The position numbers and the translations under genes were made by a program. Below, in pieces: positions 10,664-22,079 of a stretch of 64,000 nucleotides of DNA. Below the pieces are notes generated by a model. The model searched no databases, had not been told where the DNA came from, and worked only from the letters and a program-made list of their open reading frames with translations. Numbering within the stretch: the first letter of the stretch is position 1; each line of letters starts with the position of its first letter. The stretch is from assembly GCA_009823505.1 (NCBI GenBank), contig VZQC01014000.1:1183303-1247302 (forward strand). The letters run 5' to 3'. This DNA comes from Rhizomys pruinosus. Lineage: Eukaryota; Chordata; Mammalia; Rodentia; Spalacidae.

Positions 10664-10960
10664 CCCAGCAGAGTCATGGAGAAGTAGGCAAGAAATCCCA
10701 ACCCAACCCCAGGAACTTTTGGAAACTGATGGTGGTTCCCAGGGGGGAGACAATATCTTACAGGGATAGGACTCTGGTGGGTCAAGTGGGTGGATCCATA
10801 CCAAAAACATTTGGGGACACAAATTGGACTCTCTCTATATAAGGGTACATTAATTTGGGCATGGGGTAGTGGGGGGAGGTGCAAATATAAATACCATAAA
10901 TCTGTATTGTATGAAAATCTCAAAAAGGCAATACAAAATAAAATAATTTTTTGAAAAGAA

Positions 10961-12140
10961 GGTAGTGTTTACCAGAAAAAAAGCAGATCACGGAGAATTC
11001 CTAACAATACACATGGAAGAGACCAGTAAAACCTGGGCTAGTCAATTGTCCTATCAATTGTTACCATATTCTCCTTACTGAAATGTGATCCGCCTAGCCA
11101 GGTGATGGAAAAAGTTGTCAGGTGACATAGGAAGGAGTGCTTAGCCCCCTGAGGAAGGACTGTGGACACCCATGGGAGGCCAGCTGCTGAAAGGAAAGAG
11201 AAAGGGTTGATGGACAACTTAGCAATTTTACATGAAAAATTAAATTAATTTTCAAATCTAATTTAAAACAAAATAGAGCAACAGCTGTGGAGGGAGTTGA
11301 AACTCCTCCTTGGATTGTATCCACTAAACTTCCCTGTACTTTTACTCAGCCCAAACATCATCCCATTTATACCAACTAGCAAGACTGGATTAATCAAGAA
11401 ATAAAGGCCTCCAGACAGTTCATTTCTAGGGGTTATTTGTACACAGCATTATGAGAGGAAGGAAATCCTTGCAACTTCACTCTTTCCATAAAGAAATACA
11501 GCCAGTGTTTCCTAGCTCTTTTTTTTTCCTGTGAAGCTGCCCAATGATGTCTAAGCTGCAGAATCAAGTGAATTAAAATACATGTTTGTTTTCACAGCTC
11601 ATTTATCCTTACAATCAATACTCATTGTTCCACATCTTCTATGAATTGGGAGCTGTGAGGGGGTGAGGGGGATGCTTTTGGAAATTCTGTGAGCCTAGAG
11701 ACAGTTTGGACATCAAGACCCAAACTCAAATGATAGGCCAGATGGGTTCCCTAAGTCTTCTACACAGTTGTCATGGGTGAAGCAGTTCATATGAAGATCT
11801 GAGGGGATAAAACTGTATCCTTAGTGCTATCACAGAACAAGTGTGGAAGCGGCGGCCACCAAGGAGCTTGCTATAAATCTGATGCTTTTTTAACATGACA
11901 GCCCACTCCTTTGAGATGTGTGAACATGGAATCAGGATGCCATGACCTCCCCAATCCTGCTGGTTTCTTATACTACCCATGGGGTGACATCTGCTCAGAC
12001 ACCTTGCAGTTTAATCATGATTGTGACTGGTTGCCCCTTTGGCTTGTGTATAACCATACTTTATACTCCATACTTTCTTTAGTAATTGCTGTTCAAGGTA
12101 GTTCCATTTTTCATATATTTTATGTATTTATTTATTTTAA
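10961..12140. other. Unassigned low-copy sequence
   Basis: No coding evidence and no repeat recognised. A G-rich stretch lies near 11650-11675. Confidence 0.5.
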
Positions 12141-12143
12141 TTT

Positions 12144-12351
12144 ATTCTTGTATGTGTATGAATGTACTGTCTGCATGTAGGTTTGTGCACCCGTGTCATG
12201 CAGTGCTGCGGAGGTCAGAAGAGGGTGTCGGATTCCCCTGGAACTGGAGTTAAAGATGGTTCTCAGCCACCATGTGGGTGCTGGGGATCGAACCCAGGTC
12301 CTCTGCAAAAGCAGTTGGCGCTCTTAACTGCTAGACCATCTCTCCAGCCCA
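12144..12351 (-). mobile_element. B2-type SINE
   Basis: Antisense B2: on the minus strand GGGCTGGAGAGATGGTCTAG (box A), then GGGTTCGATCCCCAGCACCC (box B), then the CACCCTCTTCTGACCTCCG tail region. The promoter boxes are still recognisable. Imperfect CATATTTTAT-type flanks are present. Confidence 0.9.
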
Positions 12352-12370
12352 TATTTTATTTATTATTTTT

Positions 12371-12576
12371 GTTTTCTGTGTATGAGTGTATTGCTTGTAT
12401 GTATATAAGTGCACCTGTGTCATGCAATGCCCATGGAGGTCAGAAGAGGGCATTAGATTCCCTTAGAACTGGAAAAACAGATAGTTGTGGGCCACCATAT
12501 GGATGCTGGGAATCAAACTCAGGTCTTCTGCAAAAGCAGCCAGTGCTCTTAAGTGCTGAACCAACTCTCCAGCCCC
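12371..12576 (-). mobile_element. B2-type SINE, older copy
   Basis: Same organisation and orientation as its neighbour but more diverged (box B region GAGTTTGATTCCCAGCATCC on the minus strand). The two sit nearly head to tail. Confidence 0.85.
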
Positions 12577-12821
12577 TGTGTTTCCATCTTTTAGACTCTT
12601 AACCACAGCTTGATTGAAATCTGCTCTTCTGTATTTCTCTCTGATATGTGTAAGATCACAATGAAAAGCAAGTTCTAGTAACCAGGAAGTAGAATCCAGC
12701 TGGGAGTATCCCTATGCAAAGGAGATGATATCAGAAAAAGTGAGCAGCTTCAGTAGCTGACATGGACAGCCGCCATTCTGAGCACTTGCTGAATGCTTAT
12801 GGGTGCCATGCACTGGGGCAT

Positions 12822-13140
12822 ATGGACCCACACTGCATCCATTTGCCAAAGCTTCTATAAAATTCTTCTGCTTGGGTGGCTTCAACATGAGAAATTTATT
12901 GTGCCACAGTTTGGGAGGTTCAAGTATGATCTTAGATGTCATGCTTCTTCTAGTCAACCTGCTTGTGGCTTCCCTCGGCCAGCAACCTCCAATCGGGACA
13001 CGACCCTTCTTTTCCTCTGTGAATGTCCTCACTCTTCTTCGTGCATCAGGTGCAGGGCTGAGAAGCTCCCTGGAGCCAAAGAGGAGTGGGAGAGGAGAAC
13101 CCAGACAACAGGGCTTGGCTACTGTTAAGAACCTAGCAGA
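12822..13140 (-). mobile_element. MLT1-type MaLR LTR fragment
   Basis: The minus-strand reading includes AACTGTGGCACAATAAATTT and GAAGCCACCCAAGCAGAAG, the characteristic end of MLT1 LTRs. Open frames of 111-147 codons cross it on both strands but follow the repeat, not a gene. Confidence 0.65.
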
Positions 13141-13149
13141 GAGGATCAG

Positions 13150-13750
13150 GGCCACACTCCTGGGTTAGGGCTCATAAGTAAGAGAGGCAGCTCCTTCTGA
13201 GGGCTATGAGAGAGAACCTACCCCATGCATCTCTCCTAGACTCGGGTAGGTTTAGTTGTTGTTGTTTGTTTGGGGGTAGTTTTTTGGTTTTGTTTTTTTT
13301 GTTTTTTTGCCATCTCTGGTCTTTGTGGCTTGTGGAGCCACTGTCTTATCTGTGCCTTTGTCTTCATGCAGTTTTCTCTGTTCAGATGTCTCTCCGGCTC
13401 CAAATGTTTTCCTTTTTGTTAAGATAGCAATTGCACTGGCTTAGGACCAGACTTTCAAGAGAACTCGAGTCAGTATCTCAAGCATTTATCTCAATGTGTG
13501 CCACAGGAAGGGATATGACTACTGGCGTCACAAACTGAGACACTGAAGCATTGAAAGCTGTGGTTGGCTTGTCTACATTCATGTTACATGAATTGTCAAA
13601 CCAAGGTTTGGCTACAGAGTCAGACTGTCTTCGTTGACATTCACTATTTCCAAAGGAGCCTGAGGACTTTCAGTTGCTGAGCCATACTTGTGATTATCCA
13701 CTCTAGTCACAGAAGAGCTACTTATTATTAGGCATAATATAGATTTAAAC
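13150..13750. other. Unassigned low-copy sequence
   Basis: T-rich near 13260-13310 (GTTT/TTTTG runs). No gene or repeat recognised. Confidence 0.45.
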
Positions 13751-13769
13751 TTTAGAAAACAATAGTCTT

Positions 13770-14017
13770 GGGCTGGAGAGATGGCCTAGCGGTTAGGAGC
13801 ACCAACGCTCTTGCAGAGGACCCGGGTTCGATCCCCAGCACCCACATGGCGGCTGAGAACCGTCTGAAACTCCAATTCCAGGAGAACTCCAGTTCCAGGG
13901 GAATCCGACACCCTCTTCTGACCTCCGCGGCATTGCACGTCACGGGTGCACAAACTTGCATGCAGACAATACATTCATACACATACAGAAATAAATTTAA
14001 AAAAAGTAAAAAAAAAA
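13770..14017 (+). mobile_element. B2 SINE, young, duplicated-core subtype
   Basis: Full-length B2 with intact CpGs. Its core has two near copies of AACTCCARTTCCAGGRG in tandem. Flanked by a perfect 16-bp duplication AGAAAACAATAGTCTT (13754-13769 and 14018-14033), so recent. Confidence 0.95.
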
Positions 14018-14049
14018 AGAAAACAATAGTCTTTTAAAATTTTTATTAT

Positions 14050-14255
14050 ATTTTTTGTTTTATGAGCGTGAGTGTATTGCCTGCATGTGTATAAGTTATA
14101 CCTATCTCATGCAATGCCTGCAGTGGTCAGAAGTGAGTGTTGGATCCCCTGGAATTGGAGTTACATGTTAGCCACCATGTGGGTGCTTGGGATAGAACTT
14201 GGGTCCTCTGCAAGAGCAGTTGTCTCTTAACCGCTGAGCCATCTCTCCAGCCCCC
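14050..14255 (-). mobile_element. B2-type SINE
   Basis: Antisense B2 ending CCATCTCTCCAGCCCCC; box B region GGATAGAACTTGGGTCCTC. Diverged relative to its neighbour at 13770. Confidence 0.85.
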
Positions 14256-14351
14256 AAAGCAATAGTCTTTGTGTTGGTTCACAGAGAAGCAAATTGGGGG
14301 ACAAATATGTAGAGGACATTTGACCAAGGTCATAAAACACATAAGGGTTGG

Positions 14352-14580
14352 GGGGGTGGAGAGATGGCTCAGCAGTTAAGAGCACTGGCTACTTTTGCAG
14401 AGAACCCAGATTCAATTTCCAACACCTACATGACAGCTAACAACCAACTGTAACTCCAGTACCAGGGGATCAGTCACCCTCTTCCGACCTCCACCGGCAC
14501 TATACAACACAGGCGCACCTACCTACATGCAAGCAATACAACTCATATGCATAAAATAAAAATAATAAATAAAATACTTT
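14352..14580 (+). mobile_element. B2-type SINE
   Basis: Begins GGGTGGAGAGATGGCTCAG, continues through ATTCAATTTCCAACACC to an AT-rich ATAAAATAAAAATAATAAAT tail. Flanks CATAAGGGTTG and CTTAAGGGTTG suggest a decayed target duplication. Confidence 0.85.
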
Positions 14581-14589
14581 TATAAACAC

Positions 14590-16340
14590 TTAAGGGTTGA
14601 GCTGTAGGAATGACTTTTACAAAATGGACAGAATCTGAACTAGTGACTTTTAATTAACCTTACAACCAAAAAGTTATGCAAAACAAACACACTGAGCCAT
14701 GTGACCTTGTGACTCAGACACCTAACCTTTATCTCAAAGAACTCCACTTTGCCCTAGATAAAGAGTGAATGTGGGTGTCCTTGACAATTAGAAAATCAGA
14801 GCCCTGAAAGGCCTTGCAGTCATATTTGTATTTTCATTGAGAACAAAATGAAGATTGCGAACAATGCTTCATACTGTGTGAGATGATTTAGGCCCTTGGG
14901 TGAAAGGGCAAGTTTGTCTGATAAGATCTGAGTTGATTCTCCAATTTAAGCTGGAGAAATGGTTTTAAATAAAAAGAAAAAATGGTTGAGGCCTAGTTCA
15001 ACAGCACAGTTCTGGGAGATATGTGGAGGAACAGGTACCCTTGAGAGTCAGGCTGTTTATTCAGGTACAACTGTAATTTGGCATAGTAATGCCCCACTGA
15101 ACCAGGATTCAAGTTGCCTTTTGCTGTAACCACCCCTACTTCACCTTGAAGTATTTTCCCCACACTGGGCTAAGCTGCCTTTCATACAGAGCCTGGGGAC
15201 CCTCGGGCTATCATGCAGGCACAGTAAAAAATAAGAAGCCCAAGCAAATCCCACAGCACCCTGTTTCTAAAAGCATGCCTAGAACAAACCTCAAATCTAA
15301 AGAATTTGCATCTGCCAAGGGAAGGTGGAGGAAAATATCAAATGTGTGTAGGATCACCTGGGCAACCTTGTGGGTGCTATGCAAACGCGTAATGACTAAT
15401 CAGCCAGGGCAGCAGAGGGAGTTTTCCAGATATGGGCATTTTTCATTTCTGCCTGTGATTTGCTCAGCTATGTATGAAGAAAGGGGTTATGAAGGCTTCT
15501 ATTCACTTGGCATAATGATGGTCCAAAACAAAAGGAGAAATCATTCTACTCAAGCTTAGGTAAGGCATTTTCAGGTTTCCTCCGTTTAGGTGTATCTATT
15601 TTTGTGTTGTAGCACCTGGCAGAGTAAGACGGGAACGTGCACGTGTAGAGAGCAAAGGGGGACCTGAGCAGGCACTAGGGTGGGCGGAAGAGGCAGAGCT
15701 AAGGCCTGAAAAGCATCAAAACAAATGGCTATTGGCAAGCAGGAAGAAACTTTGGCAAAATAATATTAAGATTTTTCTAGGGACTGTTGACCATTACCAG
15801 TTTACAATTTTGTGATTCTCAGAAAACAGGCAAATGTGGATCTTGGCTCTCTGGGGTTTCGCAGTTTGCTGGCTCTCTGAGAGCGTCGGTGGCTTTACAG
15901 CGCCATCGTGTGTTCACTTCTCAATCTGCTCACAAATGGTGCTAGAGCCCCGCCCGGCAGCAAGAACTCTGATTTGGTTATCCTGGAGCTTGGGAAAACA
16001 CTGCTGGCTGGGGGTACATCTGGTAGAGACCATAGACGGGACTAGGAGGTGAAGAGCTGAGGGGCTCCCTGAGGGCGAGCAGGCGGTAGCACGAGGAGAG
16101 TCACGGAGTCAGGAAGCTGGCCTAGAGAAAATACATCCACTGAGATTATGGCCCCACTAATGGGTTCAGGCTCATAAATAAAGCTTTATTCTTTGAGAAG
16201 ATGGAGTTGATGAAAGAGTGAATCACAACCCTCCTGGGATAGGTAGGGCTGGGATGTGTAGGGTTGGGATGGAGGAACATGAACTGAAACCCGGCTACTC
16301 CTAGCCTGGTCATACAAGTCTAGAGATGTACCTCTCTGAG
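14590..16340. other. Unassigned low-copy sequence
   Basis: No exon can be supported. A 137-codon open frame at 15146-15559 has no recognisable domain. The stretch 15840-16060 has a few more CpGs than its surroundings but is not a CpG island. Confidence 0.45.
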
Positions 16341-16351
16341 GAGGACTTTAT

Positions 16352-16556
16352 GAAGATTCATTTTACTGTATGGATGTGTGGCTGTCTGTATGTGCACCAC
16401 ATGCCTCTAGTTGCCCACAGAGTCCAGAAGAGGGTGTAAGATCCTCTGGCACTGGAGTTACAGGCAGTTGTAAGCCACATGTGAGTGCCAGGAACAGAAC
16501 CTGGGTCCTCTGCAAAAGGCAGCAAGTCTTAACCACTGACCCATCTCCCCAGCCCT
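16352..16556 (-). mobile_element. B2/B3-type SINE
   Basis: Antisense tRNA-derived SINE ending CCATCTCCCCAGCCC, with AGAACCTGGGTCCTCTGC in the box B region. Confidence 0.8.
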
Positions 16557-16559
16557 TGG

Positions 16560-17100
16560 GAACACTGGAGATGCAGCCCAGGACTTAGCACACAGCATAT
16601 CTGGGAGGGAAGCCCAGACACTCTTATTAATTCAAATGCAGCTGAAACAATTCCAGTCTGTGCAAAAAAGAAAGCTGTGCTCTTTTCCTCTCCTGTGGTT
16701 TTTATTCCCACTTCAACTAGGAAAAGTTACAGGAGAACCCACACAACTCACATATACAGACATTCTGTCGTCAACTCCTTGTGAGTTGATCAGTGCCACA
16801 GAAGCCTTAGTGGTAGCAGAGCAGGCTGCACCATAAACAGGCTCTGGAAAGGGGAAAAATAGGAAGTTTGTGGCAGGTGAAAGTCTGTTTAATTTTTTAA
16901 ATTTCTAGCAATTTTTGTATCCAGCTCACTGAGGGCTGATTCAGAGATATATCAGGTTTCAAAAAATTCATTAATAATTAGGCTTACATCTGTACCTAGC
17001 CTAGCTCTTCATTTTTTCTTTCAATTTATCTGTTTTTATTAAGCTAATTTTGAAAAGGAAACTATATCACTATTGAAAACTGAATACCTAGCTATATGGA
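16560..17100. other. Unassigned low-copy sequence
   Basis: AT-rich toward 16880-17060; no feature recognised. Confidence 0.45.
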
Positions 17101-17226
17101 GTGGCTCATATACCCAGAGTCCCAGCCCTTGAGAGGCTAAGGAGGGTTGTTAAGAGTTTGAGGTCAGCCTGGACTACACAGTGCATTCCTGGACAGCTTA
17201 GGCTACAGAATGAGACCTTGTCTCAA
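17101..17226 (+). mobile_element. Old B1-like SINE
   Basis: Diverged B1 (AGTCCCAGCCCTTGAGAGGC, GAGGTCAGCCTGGACTACAC, GAGACCTTGTCTCAAAAAAG). Its A-rich tail has grown into the following microsatellite. Confidence 0.75.
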
Positions 17227-17228
17227 AA

Positions 17229-17300
<72 letters not shown>

Positions 17301-17377
17301 GAAAGAAAAAAAGAAAAGAAAAGAAAAGAAAAGAAAAGAAAAGAAAAGAAAAGAAAAGAAAAGAAAAGAAAAGAAAG
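17227..17377 (+). repeat. (GAAA)n passing into (AAAAG)n
   Basis: About 150 bp of purine-only repeat derived from the B1 tail. Lys/Glu- or Phe/Ser-rich frames across it are microsatellite artefacts. Confidence 0.95.
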
Positions 17378-17490
17378 ACAGTCGTGGCGGCCCACAAATT
17401 TAATCCCAAGAGGCAGGGGCAGGTGGATCTCTGAGAGTTCAAGGCCAGCCTGGTTTATATAGTGACTTCAGGCCAAAAATAAAAAAGAAA
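17378..17490 (+). mobile_element. B1 SINE, degenerate
   Basis: Recognisable from AATTTAATCCCAAGAGGCAG and AAGGCCAGCCTGGTTTATAT; the right end is shortened. Confidence 0.75.
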
Positions 17491-17697
17491 GGGCTGGGCA
17501 TGGTGGTGCACGCCTTTAATCCCAGCACTTGGGAGGCAGAGGCAGGCGGATCTCTGAGTTCAAAGCCAGCCTGGTCTACAAAGTGAGCTCCAGGCCAGCT
17601 AGGACTAAAGGGAGATCTTGTCTCAAAAAGACAAAGAAAAAGAAAGGAAGGAAGGAATGGAGGAAGGAAAGAAAGAAGGGAGGAAGGAAGGAAGTAA
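17491..17697 (+). mobile_element. B1 SINE plus (GGAA)n tail
   Basis: Body GGGCTGGGCATGGTGGTGCA to TTGTCTCAAAAAGAC, then a GAAGGAAGG-type tail to 17697. Third B1 in a head-to-tail cluster. Confidence 0.9.
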
Positions 17698-17699
17698 AA

Positions 17700-18940
17700 A
17701 GATCAGTCATTACCTATAATAAGTAGAAGCAGCTATTGCTGAATCCCTAAGACAGGCGTGGCCATGAAAGGCCCCTCCACCCCATCCTCCTCAGGAGCTG
17801 GACCCTGCCATGAATGAGGTCTTCTATCTGCCTGAAGTACCTCCTGGGAACTGAACCCAAGTTGAATCTAGATTTCAAGGGGTCGTGGAGCATACCATAC
17901 TCAGAGGTCAGCAGAGAAAGCCAGAGTACACAGTCACACAACATTATGATGTTTACAGAACTGTGCTGCAGATTTGCACCCCTTAAACTCTCAGTAGAAC
18001 AAGCTGTACACGTCAATCAGATTATGAATGTGTGTGAGCGAGTGTGCAAACAAAATACCGGATGCCCCTCAAGTTTACAATGGGGTCATAAAACATTAAT
18101 CATTAAACTGAAGATATTGCAAGTAGATAATACATTAGTACACCTAATTTACTGGACATCAGCACTTGACTTAGCCTACCTTAAATGTGCTCATAACACT
18201 TAGCCGACAGTTGGGTATTTCAAGAAATTTTCTGATATACATTGCTAGCCTGGGAAAACATCAAAATTCAAAAGTTTGTGCTGAATGTTTAATTCTTTTA
18301 TTCCATCTTGAGAGTAGAAGTAGAACCACTGGAAGTTGGGGACCATCTCTAGAGGCATGAACTCATCATGTAGAGCATGGAGACAGCGCCCCCAACAGGC
18401 CATCAGGCACTTTACAGGAACTTAGCAACAGCTCCGCAAAGGGGTCCCAACCAGGAAGCAGAGAACCAAAACAAACACCATAGGTAGTCGCCCAGGCAGC
18501 TATGATTTTGGAGGAAACCTCATGACTTCCATCCTCCTTCAATCTAGCATATTTAGGAAGTAATACAATTAAAATCACCCGCCTACTAACAAAAGAAAAG
18601 GTGTGTTCCCCTGTCTTTTGGGAGAAGAACACAGCACTATCGCAGGGCCAGGTACACCTGAGGAAGCTTCCTCTCATGGCAGTTTTGAATAACAGGGGCA
18701 GATGCGCAGGTGTGAAGGCACAGCCATCACCTGTCAGAGCCATGAGCATCCAGAGGCTGCTGGAGTAAGGTAGGCACCCCTCCCTTCTTTAAATGCCTCC
18801 GAGTGCCATCCCAGGCAAGCACAAACAGTATTCTCCAGTGAACAGAGCAGCTCGTTCTATCTGGCTGCCTTCTCACCATGAGGCCAAGCTAACAATCCCA
18901 TTATCAGAGCAAGTCCCATTCACATCTCTGCCAGGCTCGC
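17700..18940. other. Unassigned low-copy sequence
   Basis: Two frames of 127-129 codons cross it on opposite strands (17814-18203 plus, 18749-18366 minus) without recognisable domains. I do not call a gene. Confidence 0.4.
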
Positions 18941-18944
18941 TCTT

Positions 18945-19500
18945 AGTTGTGGCAAAATGCACATAAAATTTACCATCTTAATCATTTTTAAGTGTACAGT
19001 TGAGTCGTGTTAAATACATCCCAATTGTTGTAAAACCAATCTCCGGAACTCCTTCATCTTGGAAAATGGGCATTCTATACTCATTAAACAATTTCCCATT
19101 TCCATCTCACTCTGACTACTCTACATCACTCATATAAATGGGATCACACAGTATTTTTGTGAGTGGCTCATCTTACTTAGTATAATGTCCCAATGGGGCA
19201 TTGAAGAATAATTTAAAAAGAATAATGTTCTGCCACAGGTGTCAGAACATTATTCTTTTTAAAAGTTGCACAATACTGCATTGAATGATCACATCTCACA
19301 AGATATGATTCACCTGTTGCAGGATACTTAAGTAGTTTCCAGTTCTTGAATATCATGAAAAATGTTGCCAGCATACTTATAAATAAATATCCCTTCAGGA
19401 AGACTGTTTTCACTTCTGTTAGGTAGACAGAAGTTGAATCACTACATATGTCTTTTTTATTCACTTCCATGACAACTTATTTTGGAGCTATAGATTTTTC
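18945..19500 (-). mobile_element. Old L1 3' region fragment
   Basis: Antisense L1 3' region common to old mammalian L1s (TTAAGTGTACAGTTGAGTCG near 18990, CATATAAATGGGATCACACA near 19131, TACTTAGTATAATGTCC near 19173). A 21-bp perfect hairpin interrupts it at 19212-19263. Confidence 0.75.
19212..19263. repeat. Perfect inverted repeat (hairpin)
   Basis: Arms 19212-19232 and 19243-19263 are perfectly complementary over 21 bp, with a 10-base loop (CCACAGGTGT). Core of the left arm is AAAAAGAATAATGTTCTG. The right arm fits the order of the surrounding L1; the left arm looks like an inverted copy of it. Confidence 0.95.
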
Positions 19501-19561
19501 TGAGCAGGACAATATGAATTAGTTCCATATCCTGTAAAACAAGGTCATGTGAAAGAGACAT

Positions 19562-19942
19562 TATTAGTTACTTTTCTGTTTCTATAATAAAACACCATGA
19601 CCAACAGCAACTTATGCTAGATTATTTTGGCTCACAATTCCAGAGGGAGAGTTCATAAGGACAAGGGGGGACCTGGCAGTGAGGGGACATGGCAGTGAGG
19701 GGACATGGCAGTAGACAGTTGGGACAGAAAGCCAAGCACTCATATCCTCAAGTACAGGCAGGAAGCAGAGAGAACAAACTAGAAATGGGAGGAGGCTGGG
19801 AACTCTCAAAGCCCACGCCCCCAGCATCATACTTCCTCCAGCAAGGCCACCTCATAAACCTCTGCAAACAGTGCCACCACCTGGGGACCAAATGTTCAAA
19901 TACATGAGCCGGTGGGGGAAATTTCTCTTTCAAACCACCACA
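19562..19942 (-). mobile_element. MaLR (MT-type) LTR
   Basis: The antisense reading begins TGTGGTGGTTTGAAAGAG and ends in the AAAAGTAACTAATA block, as for the copy at 146-502. It includes a short tandem triplication of a GGGGACATGGCAGTGA unit near 19668-19715. Confidence 0.8.
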
Positions 19943-19992
19943 GGAAAGGTCCAAGACTTGACATCACAGTTCTGAGGTTTTAGACTCTATTT

Positions 19993-20063
19993 TAGGACTG
20001 GGAATACAGCTCAGTGGTAGAACATTTGTCTAACATGTGTGAAGTCTTGGGATATTCCTCAGT
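19993..20063 (+). mobile_element. ID-type SINE
   Basis: tRNA-like ID core: GACTGGGAATACAGCTCAGT, GGTAGAACATTTGTCTAACA, then a decayed box B. Its tail runs into the GGA repeat. Confidence 0.7.
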
Positions 20064-20166
20064 ACAGGAGGAAGAAGAGGAGGTGGAGGAGGAGGAGGAG
20101 GAGGAGGAGGAGGAGGAGGAGGAGGAGGAGGAGGAGGAGGAGGAGGGGGGAGGGGAGGGGGAGGAG
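20064..20166 (+). repeat. (GGA)n polypurine microsatellite
   Basis: About 100 bp of AGG/GGA units with almost no pyrimidines. The arginine-rich frame across it is an artefact. Confidence 0.95.
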
Positions 20167-20266
20167 AAAGCAAATCCATTTTAACTGTTTACTGGCTATT
20201 CAGTCTTGGACAAGTTCCTTAACATCCCTTTAGCCTGTGTTTTTCTCCCACAACTAGGATGCTCAC

Positions 20267-20860
20267 TGGATTAGTCTCCTGGGGTTATTGCAGCAAAGTG
20301 CCAACACCTGGGTGTATTAAGCATAAGAAATATATTTTTTTCACAGATCTTAGCACTAAAAGCAAGGTGTCAGTTCTCAAGCTCCTTCTTGAGAACTCAG
20401 AGAAAGGGTCTGTCGCAACTCCCCCGGCTTCCTGTGGCTGGTTTCTAGAAGTCCGTGGCATGCTTGGCTTACAGCTCCACAACTTCAAAGTCTGTCCTCT
20501 TCCTCTTGTGCTCATGTGTTTGTGAGGCATTCTCTTTCCTGTGAGTACCTTAAGTTCCCCTCATTCTAGAAGGAGGCCAGTAATTGGATTAAGAGCCACC
20601 CTAGGCTGGAGGATCTTTGTGAGTTCAAGGCCAGCCTGGTCTACAGAGTGAGTTCCAGGCCAGCTGGGGCTACAGGGAGACCCTGTCTCAAAAAGACCAA
20701 AAAAAAAAAAAAAAAAGAGCCACCCTAATCCAATGTGAACTCAGCTTAGCTTGGCTCGATCTAAACAGAGTATATTTCCAAGTGAAATCTCAATCACAGA
20801 TACTAAGGTTAAATGTCACATATGCCTTTGGGAGGCACGACTGAGCATCTAACACTCGCC
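20267..20860 (-). mobile_element. MaLR/MLT-like LTR, interrupted by a B1
   Basis: Antisense ancient LTR-like repeat (GATTAGTCTCCTGGGGTTAT at 20270, AGGCCAGTAATTGGATTAAG at 20573). It continues after the B1 as GAGCCACCCTAATCCAATGT. Class is by recall of the mammalian family; the right boundary is uncertain. Confidence 0.55.
20604..20714 (+). mobile_element. 5'-truncated B1 SINE with target duplication
   Basis: Starts mid-element at GGCTGGAGGATCTTTGTGAG and ends in poly-A. A perfect 13-bp duplication AAGAGCCACCCTA flanks it (20591-20603 and 20715-20727). Confidence 0.95.
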
Positions 20861-20869
20861 ATCCAGGAT

Positions 20870-22075
20870 CTTTAGGGGATTTAGATCATTTTCTAAGTGC
20901 CACAGCATTATACTGATGGGACTCATGGTCACGGCAGAGCTGACATTTAGCTTGGGTAGCTTCTGAAAACAAGAAATTCCTTCCCCTATAATGCTGGTTG
21001 TGGGTTGTTATATCCAATTTTGTTGATTGAGTGCCACGCTGGCTCCAACTAGGACTGCATAAATTGTGGATAGTTAAATGTTCAATGTTGTTTTCTCCCC
21101 GAAGAAGGAGAAGAAAGAACATTGAATATGGCCTGCAGCAGATCCTTGGGCTCCTTAAACTTTCTGCTTTTTTTTTTTTTTTTACCTCTGAAGCATAACC
21201 CCTCTGCTGCTTTGTACTTGCCCCTGGTCCTGGAAGACACAGTGTCCCATAGAGTAACTTTACAACAAGGGTTTCATGGTCATTATGTCCTTCTCCTGCC
21301 TATTCAACTGTCACTACATCCAAAAATACCACACACCAGAGACGCCCAAGATGACTAAAGATCATCTTCAGATGTTTGCTCATGTCCTGAATAATGTTCC
21401 ACAAGCTGGGACGCATGAACAGATTTACCAGGAATGAAGATGGAAGTGCTTAACCCTCAATACTTTAACTATATTGCTGTTAAATGACTTACTTGCCCTA
21501 TGCTCGAGAGGAATAACCATTTCCCAACATATGATGATCAGTATTTTCAGAAAAGATAAAATTAGGGGGAGATCATTTGTATTTAGAAACTATTCATTAT
21601 TGAATTGCTTTAATGAAAAAGATAAAAACAATAATAACAATATAATATTCTATTTACAAATTTCCCAAGCTTATCCATTGACAAAGGAGCAACTGAAAGC
21701 CACATAGCTGGTTTCTAGAATATATGACACTGGGGACCTGAGATGAACTTTAGTGGGGTTTTGTTGAGGCCTTCTACTAATCTGCATCGTTCACCATCTC
21801 AGAAGCCATGTAAGCAGGCTGCCTGGTTGGAACCGCTGACTGTGGGACATAGGCAGCCAGAGGGATAAGTCACAAACTCTGTACCACAGACTTCTCAGAG
21901 CCACCTGCTGATTTATTTACAGAGGCAGCTTTTCTTTGAGATCAAACCAGGGCCATTTGACTGGGCAGGTTGCTAAACCCTAAGGCAATGTCAGAGTTTT
22001 AAAGTATTGTCATTTTGTACTCTCCGTGTCTAGTAAAATTTCATTCATGAGCTATGGTTCTCTAGTGAAAGAATT
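20870..22075. other. Unassigned low-copy sequence
   Basis: T-run at 21168-21183. No gene or recognised repeat. Confidence 0.4.
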
Positions 22076-22079
22076 ACAG

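Larger units (their letters stand above)
4131..10960 (+). mobile_element. L1 3' end, split by an ERV insertion
   Basis: The two pieces 4131-4257 and 10664-10960 join cleanly once the ERV and one copy of CAAAAT are removed. The joined reading is the rodent L1 3' region (ATGACCTCTCCAGCCATGTC at 4180, ACTGATGGTGGTTCCCAGG at 10723, a G-rich tract at 10860, then an A-rich end at 10945). Everything between 4264 and 10657 is the later ERV. Confidence 0.65.

Noticed and set aside
12162..12602. 146-codon plus frame across two SINEs
   Set aside because: It runs through two antisense B2-type SINEs; similar peptides recur at every B2 in the window.
12712..13168. Overlapping open frames of 111-147 codons on both strands
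   Set aside because: They coincide with an MLT1-type LTR, and both strands being open argues for compositional chance.
13770..14017. tRNA genes suggested by A and B box motifs
   Set aside because: The boxes belong to B2/ID SINEs, which derive from tRNA; no cloverleaf with an acceptor stem is present.
15146..15559. 137-codon plus-strand frame
   Set aside because: No recognisable domain or gene structure.
17101..17442. Lys/Glu- and Phe/Ser-rich frames
   Set aside because: Translations of the GAAA/AAAAG microsatellite.
20039..20233. Arginine-rich frame
   Set aside because: Translation of the (GGA)n repeat.
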